NCBI GenBank assembly: GCA_028877145.1
Contig: JAGWOX010000008.1
Coordinates: forward strand, 1-37,240
Source of the DNA: Acidobacteriota bacterium
GTDB lineage: Bacteria > Acidobacteriota > Terriglobia > Acidiferrales > UBA7541
DNA length: 37,240 nt
Direction of reading: 5' to 3'
In this document: one piece after another, positions 1-8,304 of the stretch
How positions within the stretch are numbered: position 1 is the stretch's first letter
How the letters are laid out: each line of letters opens with the position of its first letter
Program-made: the position numbers and the translations under genes
The notes under the pieces: generated by a model
Told to the model about the DNA's origin: nothing
The model's database searches: none
Seen by the model: the letters and a program-made list of their open reading frames with translations, nothing else

Positions 1-1405
1 GATCGATCACCAGGTATCCGGTCTCGCCCGGCTTCACCGGTTCGCCCGACTGATTCACCACGCGCGGCACGATCCCCGGCAGCGGCATCGTCGCCGAGCC
101 CGGCTTTGTCGGCGTCGCGCCCGGCAGCGGCGAAATCAGGATCGAGCCGGTTTCCGTCTGCCACCACGTGTCGACGACCGGGCAGCGGTTTTTGCCCACC
201 GTATCCGAATACCATTTCCACGCCGCGGGATTGATGGGCTCGCCCACGCTGCCGATCAGCCGCAAGCTCGAAATGTCGTGCTTGTCCACCCAATCCCGGC
301 CCCAGGCCATGAACGCGCGAATCGCGGTCGGGGAAGTGTAAAGAATCGTGACGCGGTGCCGCTCGATTACGTCCCAGAAGCGGTCTTTCGCCGGATGGTC
401 CGGCGCGCCTTCGTACATCACTACCGTCGCGCCATTCGCCAGCGGCCCATAGACAATATAGCTGTGCCCGGTCACCCAGCCGATATCCGCCGTGCACCAA
501 TACACGTCGTCTTCGCGCAAATCGAAAATCAGGCGCATCGACCAGGCGCATTGCAGCAAATATCCCGCCGATGTGTGCAGCACGCCCTTCGGCTTCCCCG
601 TCGTTCCGCTCGTGTACAAGATGTAGAGCGGCTGCTCAGAATCAAAAGCCTCGGCCTTGCATTCCGCCGAAGCCTTCGCGTCGAGTTCGTGGAACCAGAC
701 GTCACGCCCGCCCTTCCAGTTCACAGGCTCTCCGGTTCGCCGCACCACGACGACCGATTCCACCGAAGGGCAGCTTTCGAGCGCGTGGTCTGCGGTCGCT
801 TTGAGAGGCACGATGCGCCCGCGCCGGTATCCGCCGTCGGCCGTCACCAGCACTTTCGCGTTGCAATCGCGAATGCGGTCGGCGAGCGCCACAGAACTGA
901 ATCCGCCGAACACCACCGAGTGCACCGCGCCAATCCGCGCGCACGCCAGCAGCGTCACCGGCAATTCTGGAATCATCGACAGGTATACGGCGACCGTGTC
1001 GCCCTGCTTCACGCCCAGCGACTTGAGCGTGTTCGCGAAACGGCACACGCGCGCGTGCAATTCGCGGTAGCTAATCCGGATCGGCTCGCCTTCCTCCGGC
1101 TCCCACAACAGCGCCGTCTTGTCCCCTCGCTCGGCCAGATGCCGGTCCAGGCAGTTGTAGCTGACGTTCAGCTTTCCGCCGACGAACCATTTCGCGTGCG
1201 GCAGCTCCCATTCGAACGTTTTCTTCGGCGCTTCGAACCAATCCAGCATCTTCGCCTGCTCGCTCCAGAAACCCTGCGGGTCCTCCAGCGCCCACCGGTA
1301 CAGCCGCTCGTATTCCAGCATCAATTTGACGCGCGCCTGTTTGCGAAACTCCTCCGGCGGCGGCACTGGTTTTTCGTCGAGGACGTGGCGATTTGCTTCG
1401 CTCAT
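1..1405 (-). CDS. acs: Acetyl-CoA synthetase (AMP-forming), 3' end beyond window
   Basis: Activates acetate to acetyl-AMP and then acetyl-CoA in the cytoplasm. The first 468 of the usual ~650 residues are present; the C-terminal domain with the catalytic, acetylatable lysine lies outside the window. Seen: an N-terminal ACAS-type domain, the nucleotide-binding loop [11 protein letters not shown] at about residues 263-274, and WWQTETG at about 413-419 followed by the Acs-type stretch leading to PTKPGSA. These separate it from generic acyl-CoA ligases. The ATG at 1405-1403 is preceded by a GGAGGAA Shine-Dalgarno. The gene is monocistronic at its 5' end, facing away from the sigma-factor cassette. 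The family assignment is firm; the true 3' end cannot be seen. Confidence 0.95.
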   Translation of the reverse strand, partial: MSEANRHVLDEKPVPPPEEFRKQARVKLMLEYERLYRWALEDPQGFWSEQAKMLDWFEAPKKTFEWELPHAKWFVGGKLNVSYNCLDRHLAERGDKTALLWEPEEGEPIRISYRELHARVCRFANTLKSLGVKQGDTVAVYLSMIPELPVTLLACARIGAVHSVVFGGFSSVALADRIRDCNAKVLVTADGGYRRGRIVPLKATADHALESCPSVESVVVVRRTGEPVNWKGGRDVWFHELDAKASAECKAEAFDSEQPLYILYTSGTTGKPKGVLHTSAGYLLQCAWSMRLIFDLREDDVYWCTADIGWVTGHSYIVYGPLANGATVVMYEGAPDHPAKDRFWDVIERHRVTILYTSPTAIRAFMAWGRDWVDKHDISSLRLIGSVGEPINPAAWKWYSDTVGKNRCPVVDTWWQTETGSILISPLPGATPTKPGSATMPLPGIVPRVVNQSGEPVKPGETGYLVID

Positions 1406-1447
1406 GGCTTCCTCCCGATGAAGGCAGGGAATCGTCGGACGGCTAAT

Positions 1448-1477
1448 ACCCTAGGCCACCACTTCCGGCCCGGTCAA
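1448..1477 (-). promoter_or_regulatory. Possible sigma70 promoter of acs
   Basis: On the minus strand TTGACC (1477-1472) lies 18 bp upstream of TAGGGT (1453-1448), giving a leader of about 35 nt before the acs ATG. The -35 matches 5 of 6 consensus bases but the -10 only 3 of 6, so this is a weak call based on position as much as sequence. Confidence 0.25.
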
Positions 1478-1523
1478 GGCAAACCCGGCAGTACCCGCTG
1501 GGCCAGCAAGCCCAAAGATTTGC

Positions 1524-1679
1524 ACACAGAGGGCACGGAGAAAGGACGGATGGCACGGAGACGATCTCTCTGGGTTAATCGGAAAAGGGACGCTCACCGC
1601 AGAGGCGCAGAGGACGCAGAGGCTTCGCAGAGCCCTCGGGTTCTCCGTGTCCTCCGTCCTTTCTCTGCGCCCTCTGTGT
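1524..1679. repeat. Imperfect 37-bp inverted repeat of the 'CACAGAGG/GGCACGGAG' dispersed type
   Basis: This is the main content of the 406-bp gap between acs and the sigma-factor gene (1406-1811). The left arm (1524-1560) and right arm (1643-1679) match inversely at 33 of 37 positions. A third, degenerate copy in direct orientation (CGCAGAGGCGCAGAGGACGCAGAG) lies between them near 1597-1620. Purine-rich repeats of this kind (AGAGG / CACGGAG units) are dispersed in many bacterial genomes and give rise to spurious short protein annotations. The plus-strand reading frame across the region has no other support. Just downstream, two GGAACT boxes (1746-1751, 1763-1768) resemble ECF -35 elements but have no convincing partner. 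Confidence 0.7.
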
Positions 1680-1811
1680 TAAATCTTTTCCTGTCTTGCA
1701 CCTCGGCCGGGCCCCGCTCCCGCCGCCCCAATCCCAACAAATAATGGAACTTTACCCCGCCTGGAACTGAACTGTTACTGGAGGCCAGTTGAAGGCGTCA
1801 AACCCATATAG

Positions 1812-2444
1812 ATGATCGACGCAGCCGAGCTTCCCGACGAACTCCTCCTCGAACGGCTAGCGGCGGGGGACGAAGAGGCCTTCCGGGCTCTTTATCGACG
1901 CCACCACGGCCCGCTCTACCGCTTCGTGCTGCATATGACCGGGCGCGCCGAAGCGGCGGAAGAAGTTGTCCAGGAAACCTTTATGGTCTTGATTCGCGGA
2001 AGCGCAAAATTCGACCCGGGGCGCGGCGATCTCGCGGGGTTCCTCTTCGGCATCGCTCGCAATCACGTCCACCGCTTCCTCGACGCCGACGGCCGCTACC
2101 AAGGCCTGCCGGAAGAGGGGCCGGAGGCTCTCGCTGGCCACGGCCCCGCGCTTTTCCAGCCCGATGCTCCCGACCCCACCGCGCGCCTCATCCAGTCCGA
2201 AACCGTCGCGCAAGTCCGTCGCGCCGTGCTCAGCCTGCCCGAGCGCTACCGCGAGGTGGTCACTCTCTGCGACCTGGAAGAGATGGAATACGAGCGTGCG
2301 GCGTCCATTTTGAATTGTCCCGTGGGTACGGTCCGGTCGCGACTCAATCGCGCGCGCGAAATGCTGGCGGAAAAGCTGCGGGTCACGCTCGATCCCAGCC
2401 CGGCGCCGCGCATCTCCGCCACTGGCGCTTTTGAAACGAGGTGA
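1812..2444 (+). CDS. ECF-type RNA polymerase sigma factor
   Basis: Directs RNA polymerase to alternative promoters, probably under control of the membrane protein encoded next. The 210 residues contain sigma region 2 at about 24-91 (helix with AEEVVQETFMVL, then GDLAGFLFGIARNHVHRFL) and region 4 at about 137-188 (LPERYREVV, then a helix-turn-helix around PVGTVRSRLNRAREML). The ~45-residue linker and lack of region 3 fit the ECF group. The ATG at 1812 has no clear Shine-Dalgarno. The stop TGA (2442-2444) lies 4 bp before the start of the next gene, within its ribosome-binding site, implying translational coupling. The promoter targets and ECF subgroup cannot be read from this window. Confidence 0.93.
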   Translation: MIDAAELPDELLLERLAAGDEEAFRALYRRHHGPLYRFVLHMTGRAEAAEEVVQETFMVLIRGSAKFDPGRGDLAGFLFGIARNHVHRFLDADGRYQGLPEEGPEALAGHGPALFQPDAPDPTARLIQSETVAQVRRAVLSLPERYREVVTLCDLEEMEYERAASILNCPVGTVRSRLNRAREMLAEKLRVTLDPSPAPRISATGAFETR

Positions 2445-2448
2445 TGGA

Positions 2449-3144
2449 ATGAAGTGCAGGGAATTTGCCGGGGTGGTTCACGAGCTGGTTCGACGGGAGC
2501 AACTCGATCCCGCCGTTGCCGCCATCGCTCGCGCCCACGCCGAAGCCTGCCCTCACTGCGGCTGCCGGCTCGCCGAAGCCGAACGCCTTGCGGCCCTCGT
2601 CAAAAACGTTTCGGCCGAAGGCCGCTGCGTTGTCGCGCCGGAGCGTCTCGAGCAGAATCTGCTCGGAGCATTCCGGCGGGAGCACGCCTCGCGCCGCAGC
2701 ATCCGGGCGCATCGCCGTCTCGGCTGGCGCATGGCGCTCGGCTGGGCAGGCGCCGTTGCGGCCGCTGCGCTTCTCAGTTTTGTACTGCTGCACCGCGCTC
2801 CGGACCATCGACCCTCCCCGATGGTCCGGGCCGGCGCGGGAACGCCGGCTGCCGCAACTAGGGTGACCAGTCCGCGCGCCACAATCGCTGTGTTCCGGAC
2901 GCCGGCGAGTTCCGTTCCTGTCCAGGCGCGGCAAGCGGAATACACCTCCGAATTCGTGCCGGTGCCCTATTCCGGTGGAATCGCGCCAGGCGATTCGGCC
3001 GTGATCGTTCGCGTTCAGGTTCCGCGCACCGCGCTCGCTGAACTCGGCTACCCGATCGACGAATTGCAGAGCAACGCCGTGGTCCAGGCCGATCTGCTCG
3101 TCGGCGAGGACGGCTGGCCGCGCGCGGTCAGGATCGTGCGATGA
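2449..3144 (+). CDS. Zinc-binding transmembrane anti-sigma factor
   Basis: Probable membrane-bound regulator that binds the upstream ECF sigma factor. The cytoplasmic N-terminus carries the ZAS motif HxxxCxxC (H30, C34, C37), followed by one transmembrane helix at about 95-114 and an extracytoplasmic part of ~115 residues. The C-terminal stretch VQADLLVGEDGWPRAVRIV resembles the beta-strand end of TonB-C-like domains; this is an impression, not a firm domain call. I chose ATG 2449 because GAGGTGA (2438-2444) precedes it. A TTG at 2431 would add six residues overlapping the sigma gene. The stop overlaps a potential ATG at 3141, so the three genes look co-transcribed. The regulatory role is inferred from motif and position. 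Confidence 0.85.
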   Translation: MKCREFAGVVHELVRREQLDPAVAAIARAHAEACPHCGCRLAEAERLAALVKNVSAEGRCVVAPERLEQNLLGAFRREHASRRSIRAHRRLGWRMALGWAGAVAAAALLSFVLLHRAPDHRPSPMVRAGAGTPAAATRVTSPRATIAVFRTPASSVPVQARQAEYTSEFVPVPYSGGIAPGDSAVIVRVQVPRTALAELGYPIDELQSNAVVQADLLVGEDGWPRAVRIVR

Positions 3145-3224
3145 AAAGATTCGGTAAGGCCCAGGCCGGCGCATCGGCAAACTCCGGCCGCTTGGTGACG
3201 AAGTCAGGAGAAGGAGTTGAGGAA

Positions 3225-4148
3225 ATGAAGTGCTTCACTGTTGACGAAACGGCCCGCCCGGCATCCGCGCGGACCTCCGGGCGAAGGATGCTTCCGCTCA
3301 TCGGAGCTGCGGTTCTGGCGCTCGGCATGGCAACCGCCGCGCGCGCGCAATTTCCACCGCCCCCGCCGGGTCCGAACGGCCCCGCGCCGGGCAAGTTCGG
3401 CCCGGAATCCATGCTTCCGCGCGGCCCGGATATGGGCGGCGTGTTCTCCTTCGTCGAGCCGCTTTCCGACGTCCACAGTCACGTCGTCAAGGGCGCGCCG
3501 TTCTCCGCGCAGATCGTTCGCGAAACCGTTCAGCAGCTTCCCGACGGCAACGTGATCGACCACAAGTCCACCGGCAACGTCGCCCGCGACAACGAAGGCC
3601 GCACCCGCCGCCAAATGACGCTCGAAAATATTGGCCCTTGGGCCTCCGCCGGACAGCCGCCGGTCCTCGTTTTCATCACCGATCCGGTGGCGCAAAAGAT
3701 GTACACGCTCGACGAGAACAGGAAAATCGCCTACAAAATTTCTCCGCCGCCGAAAATCGGATACGAGCCGCGGCAGAATGGGCCGCGGTCGCGGCGCTGG
3801 ACCGAATTCAAGAGCGAAACGCAAACCGAATCGCTCGGCGAAAAGACGATGGACGGCCTCGTCGTCGAGGGCACGCGCATCACGCGCACCATCCCCGCGG
3901 GCCAGATCGGCAACGAGAAGCCCATCGTCATCAGCACCGAGCGCTGGTATTCGCCCGCCCTGCAAACGGTGATCCTGCAGAAGCGCACCGATCCGCGCTT
4001 CGGCACCACCACCCTCCAACTCAGCAACATCGATCTTTCCGAACCGTCACCATCGCTCTTCACCGTCCCTTCCGATTTCACCGAAAAGTCGGGACGCCCC
4101 GGCCGCAGACCCGGCCGTCGTCCCGGCCCGGGCAGCGATTTCCCATGA
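3225..4148 (+). CDS. Exported protein of unknown function, third gene of the sigma cassette
   Basis: The 307-residue product begins with a long signal sequence (basic, twin-Arg-containing n-region, then LPLIGAAVLALGMATAARA, likely cut before QF at about residue 43). A proline/glycine-rich stretch follows, then a soluble domain with alternating polar strands that I do not recognise, and an Arg/Pro/Gly-rich tail. AAGGAG (3211-3216) 8 bp before ATG 3225 supports this start; ATG 3141 overlaps the preceding stop as ATGA and would add 28 residues ahead of the signal sequence. Its place directly after a sigma/anti-sigma pair suggests a target or partner of that signalling unit in the cell envelope. 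No catalytic motif is visible. Confidence 0.75.
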   Translation: MKCFTVDETARPASARTSGRRMLPLIGAAVLALGMATAARAQFPPPPPGPNGPAPGKFGPESMLPRGPDMGGVFSFVEPLSDVHSHVVKGAPFSAQIVRETVQQLPDGNVIDHKSTGNVARDNEGRTRRQMTLENIGPWASAGQPPVLVFITDPVAQKMYTLDENRKIAYKISPPPKIGYEPRQNGPRSRRWTEFKSETQTESLGEKTMDGLVVEGTRITRTIPAGQIGNEKPIVISTERWYSPALQTVILQKRTDPRFGTTTLQLSNIDLSEPSPSLFTVPSDFTEKSGRPGRRPGRRPGPGSDFP

Positions 4149-4186
4149 GTTCCTCGCGGTGATTTCCCTCCACGGGGAAAGACAAG

Positions 4187-4225
4187 CTGGGGGCGCCAAA
4201 TCTCCCCGCCCAAAGGCGCCCCCAG
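4187..4225 (+). terminator. Strong hairpin after the sigma cassette
   Basis: A perfect 11-bp inverted repeat (CTGGGGGCGCC / GGCGCCCCCAG) with a 17-nt loop starts 38 bp after the stop at 4148. It has no uninterrupted T run after it, only GCAAGTCTTCC, so it may be a terminator with a weak tail or an mRNA 3'-end stabiliser. A smaller hairpin (TTTCCC / GGGAAA) precedes it at about 4163-4180. Confidence 0.5.
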
Positions 4226-4371
4226 GCAAGTCTTCCTCCCGCTCCGCGTCCGTCCACTAAATTTGTGATCGCGTAGACGCGGACTGGGATGGTGTCAGGC
4301 GCCTCCTACCGCGCGTCGCGATCGCTCCTAGTGATGAGTACGGCCTCGCCACTGCGGCGCGCATTTTGCCA

Positions 4372-4402
4372 TTGCAAGACACACTACTCATCCCTGTATA
4401 CT
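4372..4402 (+). promoter_or_regulatory. Possible promoter of the mini-cupin
   Basis: TATACT (4397-4402, 5 of 6 to consensus) lies 19 bp downstream of TTGCAA (4372-4377). Transcription would start close to 4409, only about 12 nt before the GTG at 4421, with AGGGA between them. The spacer is longer than ideal. Confidence 0.3.
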
Positions 4403-4420
4403 CGAATTAGGGATTTCGCC

Positions 4421-4687
4421 GTGGACCCGCAAACCTTTGAAGACCAACTCCGAGGCGAGGGCTTCGTCCATACCTACGTCTGGCAGGACGGTCCCCACGC
4501 CCACTATTCCGACCACACCCACGCCACCGAAACCGCCCACGTCATTCTCGACGGTGAAATGACTCTCACCATGGACGGCCGCAGCGTCACCTACCGCGCC
4601 GGCGACCGTGCCGACGTCCCCGCTGGCACGGTCCACTCCGCCCTGATGGGTCCCGCCGGCTGCCGCTACCTGATTGGCGAGCGCTGA
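4421..4687 (+). CDS. Small single-domain cupin
   Basis: An 88-residue protein that is almost only a cupin barrel. Metal-ligand candidates are H32 and H34 (DHTHATET), E37 and H72 (PAGTVHSA), with the usual VILDGEMTL and GDRADVPAGT strand motifs. Such mini-cupins bind a metal or small ligand; the substrate cannot be predicted. The reading frame stays open upstream to 4289, but the conserved part begins at the GTG at 4421. The upstream segment has no protein-like character and contains a probable promoter, so GTG 4421 is preferred. It stands alone between two hairpins. Confidence 0.8.
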   Translation: MDPQTFEDQLRGEGFVHTYVWQDGPHAHYSDHTHATETAHVILDGEMTLTMDGRSVTYRAGDRADVPAGTVHSALMGPAGCRYLIGER

Positions 4688-4705
4688 TCCCATTTCGCAT
4701 CATCT

Positions 4706-4725
4706 GCCGGTCTGGCCGGCGTTTT
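4706..4725 (+). terminator. Short hairpin with T-rich tail after the mini-cupin
   Basis: GCCGG / CCGGC (4706-4710, 4716-4720) with a 5-nt loop is followed by GTTTTCC. It begins 18 bp after the cupin stop. The stem is short (5 bp, GC only), so intrinsic termination is plausible but not strong. Confidence 0.4.
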
Positions 4726-4790
4726 CCTGTTCCTGTTGAACGGCCCGCTCACCGAAATATGAGCGATTGTGTCGTGTTTTCATTTACTCT

Positions 4791-4820
4791 TTGACGACAG
4801 TTAGTTACTTCCGATGTACT
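4791..4820 (+). promoter_or_regulatory. Possible promoter of the four-helix membrane protein gene
   Basis: TTGACG (4791-4796) and TGTACT (4815-4820) are separated by 18 bp, in an AT-rich patch within otherwise GC-rich sequence. The leader to ATG 4876 would be about 50 nt. Confidence 0.35.
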
Positions 4821-4875
4821 ACGTCCAGCCCCTCATTTACACTGCTCGTTAGCTCCCTCCAAGGGGTAGGCAGCG

Positions 4876-5385
4876 ATGGATTTCATCTTGATGATGTCGG
4901 GTTTCCTGGTTATCTCACTGCTGCTGGCGGTTACCGGGGCCTATATGCTCGTCAACCCGGGCCGTTTCGCCGCCGCCTGTGAGGCGTTTGCCGCCGCCGG
5001 CAATCTTCCCAGTCTCTTGCCGCGCTCGGTGAAAGGAGCGCTGCTGCAGGTCCGCATCCTGGGAATGTGCACCCTGTTCGGTGGTTTTCTTTTGCTGGCG
5101 GGAACGTTGGGAATGATGCCGAACCTGATGCGCGCTCCGATTGGCTCGAGGGAATTCAACTGGCTGATCGTTCCGGCAATGCTCGGCGTCGCCGCCGGCT
5201 ACGTCATCCTGCTCTACGCCAGCGAGTGGGTAACGCGAGTCTTCGGCAAATGGACCGACCATCCGCTCGTCCCGCAGGAGTTGATTGTCGCCCTCACCTG
5301 GGAACTCCGCATCGCGGGGATAGCCTTCACCCTCTTCGGCCTTGGCGCTGCCTCCGTGTGGCTAAGATCGCTTTTCACGCAGTAA
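4876..5385 (+). CDS. Integral membrane protein, unknown function
   Basis: The 169-residue protein has four predicted transmembrane helices at about 4-25, 60-80, 96-116 and 145-165, separated by short polar loops. The loop after helix 1 is the largest and contains a CEAF segment. There is no recognised motif or signal peptidase site. ATG 4876 has an AAGGGG element about 10 bp upstream. The gene ends 10 bp from the stop of glcF on the other strand, so the two are convergent with almost no spacer. It has no obvious functional link to glycolate oxidation, which lies on the opposite strand. Confidence 0.8.
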   Translation: MDFILMMSGFLVISLLLAVTGAYMLVNPGRFAAACEAFAAAGNLPSLLPRSVKGALLQVRILGMCTLFGGFLLLAGTLGMMPNLMRAPIGSREFNWLIVPAMLGVAAGYVILLYASEWVTRVFGKWTDHPLVPQELIVALTWELRIAGIAFTLFGLGAASVWLRSLFTQ

Positions 5386-5395
5386 CTTCCGGCTC

Positions 5396-6727
5396 TTAAC
5401 CCGGATCGCCCATCGCCCGATCCAGCAGTTCCACCACGTGCATTACGTCCTGCCGGGTAGCGGCCATCTTCGCGCCCGCGCGAAGTTGCAGCAGGCATCC
5501 GGGATTCGCCGTGACGATCACCCTCGCGTCGGTCGCCCGCGCGCAATCCATCTTCTTCCGCAGCAGTTCCATCGAGGTTTCCGTTTGGGTGACGTTGTAG
5601 ACGCCCGCAGAACCGCAGCACTGATCCGAGAACGCCATCTCCGCCAGTTCCACGCCGGGCACGGCAGCGATCAGCCGCCGAGGCGCCTCGCGCACTTTCT
5701 GCCCGTGCAGCAGATGGCACGAATCCTGATAGGTCACGCGCAGCGCGAGCGGCCGCATCGGCGCAACGAGCCCCAATTCGTCCAGAAATTCCGTCACGTC
5801 CTTCACGCGCGAATCAAATGTTTCCGCGCGCTCATGCTCAGGTGTCCCTGGCCCGAAGAGCAGCGCATATTCCTTCAACGTCGATCCGCACCCCGCAGCG
5901 TTCGTGATGATCGCGTCGAAATCCTCGCGCAGAAAAAGGTCCAGATTCCGCCGCGCCATCTCGCGCGCCACATCCCGATAACCCGCGTGCACTTCGAGCG
6001 CACCGCAGCACCACTGACCGCCCGGCACCACCACTTCGCATCCGTTCGCCTGCAAGACGCGAATCGTCGCCTCGCTCAGCGCCGTGAACGTCACCCGCGC
6101 GATGCAGCCCGCGAAAAACGCCACCCGTGCCCGCCGCTCGCCGCGCACCGGAAACGTTTGCGTTTCGCTCGTCGAAAAGAATTTCGAGTCGATCGGCGGC
6201 ATCAGTTCCGCCCGCGCGGCGAGTCCCAGCAGTTTCAGCAGCCCGAGTTCCGCCGCCAGACGCTCGAGCCCCGATCGTTGATAAAACCGCAGCAGACGGC
6301 CAAGCGCCGCCATCCGCCCAGGGAAGGGAAGCAGCCGACGGTAGAATACTTCGCGCGCCAGCCGCGTCGCCGCCGGACGCTGGTACTCCTGTTCGATCCG
6401 CCCGCGCGCCAGTTCCACCAGCTTCCCGTATTCCACGCCTGACGGGCACGCCGTCTCGCACGCGCGGCAATCGAGGCATCGGTCGATGTGCGTCACGAAG
6501 GTCGCGTCGATCGGCATCTCTCCGCGATCCACCAGGAACATCTGCCGGATGCGCCCGCGCGGCGAATCCGCTTCCCGGCCCCACAGCTTGTAGGTCGGAC
6601 AGTGGTTCAGGCACAGTCCGCAATGCACGCACCGCGCAAAATCGCGGTAATCGGGCCGATCGACCTGGCCGGCCTCGTCCGTTTCCGGCGCTCTCGTTTG
6701 CGTGGTTTCCGTCGCCACGACCGTCAC
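5396..6727 (-). CDS. glcF: Glycolate oxidase iron-sulfur subunit GlcF
   Basis: Electron-transfer subunit of the membrane-associated glycolate dehydrogenase, passing electrons from the flavin subunits to the quinone pool. Two ferredoxin-type motifs bind [4Fe-4S] clusters: CxxCxxCxxxCP at C33-C43 and C84-C94. Two cysteine-rich CCG-type domains follow, with CCGALEVHAG and CCGSAGVYN. At 443 residues it is slightly longer than E. coli GlcF (~407), mostly at the N-terminus. The GTG at 6727-6725 overlaps the stop of glcE (stop at 6726-6724); a second GTG at 6718 is an alternative, as the GGAGGG before them is slightly too close to one and too far from the other. The coupled order glcE-glcF fits one transcript. 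Confidence 0.92.
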   Translation of the reverse strand: MTVVATETTQTRAPETDEAGQVDRPDYRDFARCVHCGLCLNHCPTYKLWGREADSPRGRIRQMFLVDRGEMPIDATFVTHIDRCLDCRACETACPSGVEYGKLVELARGRIEQEYQRPAATRLAREVFYRRLLPFPGRMAALGRLLRFYQRSGLERLAAELGLLKLLGLAARAELMPPIDSKFFSTSETQTFPVRGERRARVAFFAGCIARVTFTALSEATIRVLQANGCEVVVPGGQWCCGALEVHAGYRDVAREMARRNLDLFLREDFDAIITNAAGCGSTLKEYALLFGPGTPEHERAETFDSRVKDVTEFLDELGLVAPMRPLALRVTYQDSCHLLHGQKVREAPRRLIAAVPGVELAEMAFSDQCCGSAGVYNVTQTETSMELLRKKMDCARATDARVIVTANPGCLLQLRAGAKMAATRQDVMHVVELLDRAMGDPG

Positions 6728-8121
6728 ATCCCTCCGGCGAATCGACCCGGACTCAGGATTCCCTCCGGATCGAACACGTTTTTCACCTTCCGTATCAGCC
6801 CGATGTCCGCCCGTTCTTTTCCCCAGATCGCCACGCGACTTTTCAACTCCGCCGGGCACCACGGAATTGCGCAGAATCCCCCGGCCGCGGCCGCCGCTTC
6901 CACCATTTCGCCGGCAGCCAAAGCCAGCCGGTCCAAAACTCCCGCGTCTCTCGTCTCCGGCAGAAACGCGACGTAAATCATCCCCACTCCGCGCGCCAGA
7001 ATCGCGGCCGGTATCTCATGCAGTTCGGAAGCGCGTCGTGCCGCGGCAATCAATTCGCCCATCCGGCTCGGCACCACGCTCGCGCGCGCCATGGTTGTGG
7101 CTGGAGAAACGTCAAGCAGCAGCGGAATCGCCTCCCGCAACCGGCCCCAAAGCGCCGGCCTCTTGTCGTCACCCAGGATCGCCGTCCCCGTCGTACCCGC
7201 TTCGCCCGCCATCCGCTCCAGATCATTCGTATAGCGCGCCATCACCGCGTCGCTTCCGCCAAATCCCGCCGCGACAAGCCAGCCCGAGACCGGCAGCCAC
7301 GCGCCGCAATCCCCCAGTCCCGGCGCGGTCGGCGGCGTGCGCCGGGCGAACAGCGAGGCAAGCAGGGGATCGAGAATCTCCAGGCTAGAAAGCGTGAGCG
7401 CCGAATGCCGTATTTCCCCCACCATGCCGAGCGCTTCTCCGTGTCCGCCAAAAGCAGCGAGAAATGCGCGGCTCGTCTCCGCCAACGGAAACGTCCTGAA
7501 ATTCAGCTTCGTCAGCACGCCCAGCGTCCCTAGCGGCCCGATGAACAGTTTGTGGAGGTCGTATCCCGCCACGTTTTTCACCACGCGCCCGCCGCTCTTC
7601 GCGCTCGTTCCGTCGCCGGTCACGAATTCGCAGCCCAGCAGAAAATCGCGCGTCGAGCCGTGCATCTGTCGCAGAGGAGAATCGATTCCGCTGGCCACGG
7701 TCCCGCCGATCGTCGCCCGGTCGCGGAAGGGAACAGCGAGCGGCAGCATCTGGCGATTTTTTTCGAGGAGGGTTTCGAGGTCATTCAGCCGCGCCCCGGC
7801 CCCGACACTCAACGTCAAATCGCCCGGATCGTAGCTATGAACTTGATTCAGACGCGTAGTGACGAGCGCCACGTCGTACCGCGACGGCGCCGGCCCCATC
7901 CGCAGTTTCGTTCCCGAACCCGCCGGAACCACCCCGAGTTTTTCCGCCGAGCAGAGCCGCAAAATCTCCGCGATTTCCTTGGCGCTCCCGGGCCGCGCAA
8001 TCGCGCGAGGGATCGCCCCGTCAATGGCGTAACCCGCAAGCGCCTGCGCCTCGCCGCTGACGTTCGCCTCGCCGCAAATTCCCGCCAGCGAAGCCAGCAG
8101 TTTCTCCGCATCCCCGCTCAT
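6724..8121 (-). CDS. glcE: Glycolate oxidase FAD-binding subunit GlcE
   Basis: Second flavoprotein of glycolate dehydrogenase (glycolate to glyoxylate). The PCMH-type FAD domain covers roughly residues 30-210, with PAGSGTKL, RATIGGTVASG and the GlcE-characteristic GGRVVKNVAGYD at about 177-188. The protein has 465 residues, longer than E. coli GlcE (~350), owing to a C-terminal part resembling the FAD-oxidase C domain (ILARGVGMIYVAFLP, ending in IRKVKNVFDPEGILSPGRF). I place the start at ATG 8121-8119 after GGTGA. The frame continues upstream through a dispersed repeat that encodes spurious 'FAQND' residues, so a longer start is rejected. The stop overlaps the start of glcF. Confidence 0.92.
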   Translation of the reverse strand: MSGDAEKLLASLAGICGEANVSGEAQALAGYAIDGAIPRAIARPGSAKEIAEILRLCSAEKLGVVPAGSGTKLRMGPAPSRYDVALVTTRLNQVHSYDPGDLTLSVGAGARLNDLETLLEKNRQMLPLAVPFRDRATIGGTVASGIDSPLRQMHGSTRDFLLGCEFVTGDGTSAKSGGRVVKNVAGYDLHKLFIGPLGTLGVLTKLNFRTFPLAETSRAFLAAFGGHGEALGMVGEIRHSALTLSSLEILDPLLASLFARRTPPTAPGLGDCGAWLPVSGWLVAAGFGGSDAVMARYTNDLERMAGEAGTTGTAILGDDKRPALWGRLREAIPLLLDVSPATTMARASVVPSRMGELIAAARRASELHEIPAAILARGVGMIYVAFLPETRDAGVLDRLALAAGEMVEAAAAAGGFCAIPWCPAELKSRVAIWGKERADIGLIRKVKNVFDPEGILSPGRFAGGM

Positions 8122-8154
8122 TTCACCAACCCACCCGTTTCCGTGCCCGCAAAT

Positions 8155-8187
8155 CCTGTCATTCTGGGCGAAGCAAAGGACCCCGAC
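8155..8187. repeat. Dispersed 'FAQND' repeat
   Basis: The segment CATTCTGGGCGAAGCAAAGGA and its flank lies in the 195-bp gap between glcD and glcE. Read on the minus strand it encodes the string CFAQND. Short intergenic repeats translating as (L)RFAQND recur in many Acidobacteria and some other bacteria and are a common source of false N-termini. Only one copy is in this window, so repeat status rests on recollection of the family. Confidence 0.45.
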
Positions 8188-8304
8188 GCTACGTCGCGCT
8201 TCGACATTACTTGCCACAAATACTTTTCAATGCGTAAGTCGGTCCCTTCCAATGCTCTCATTCGCCGCCCCGTCATGGCTCGAACTCCCGCCACCTCGCC
8301 GTCA

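Noticed and set aside
278-1744. 488-codon plus-strand frame at the left end
   Set aside because: It is antisense to acetyl-CoA synthetase and continues through the dispersed repeat; its Arg/His-rich translation resembles no protein family.
8122-8217. N-terminal extension of GlcE by 32 codons
   Set aside because: The added residues come from the FAQND dispersed repeat and precede a better-placed ATG with GGTGA.
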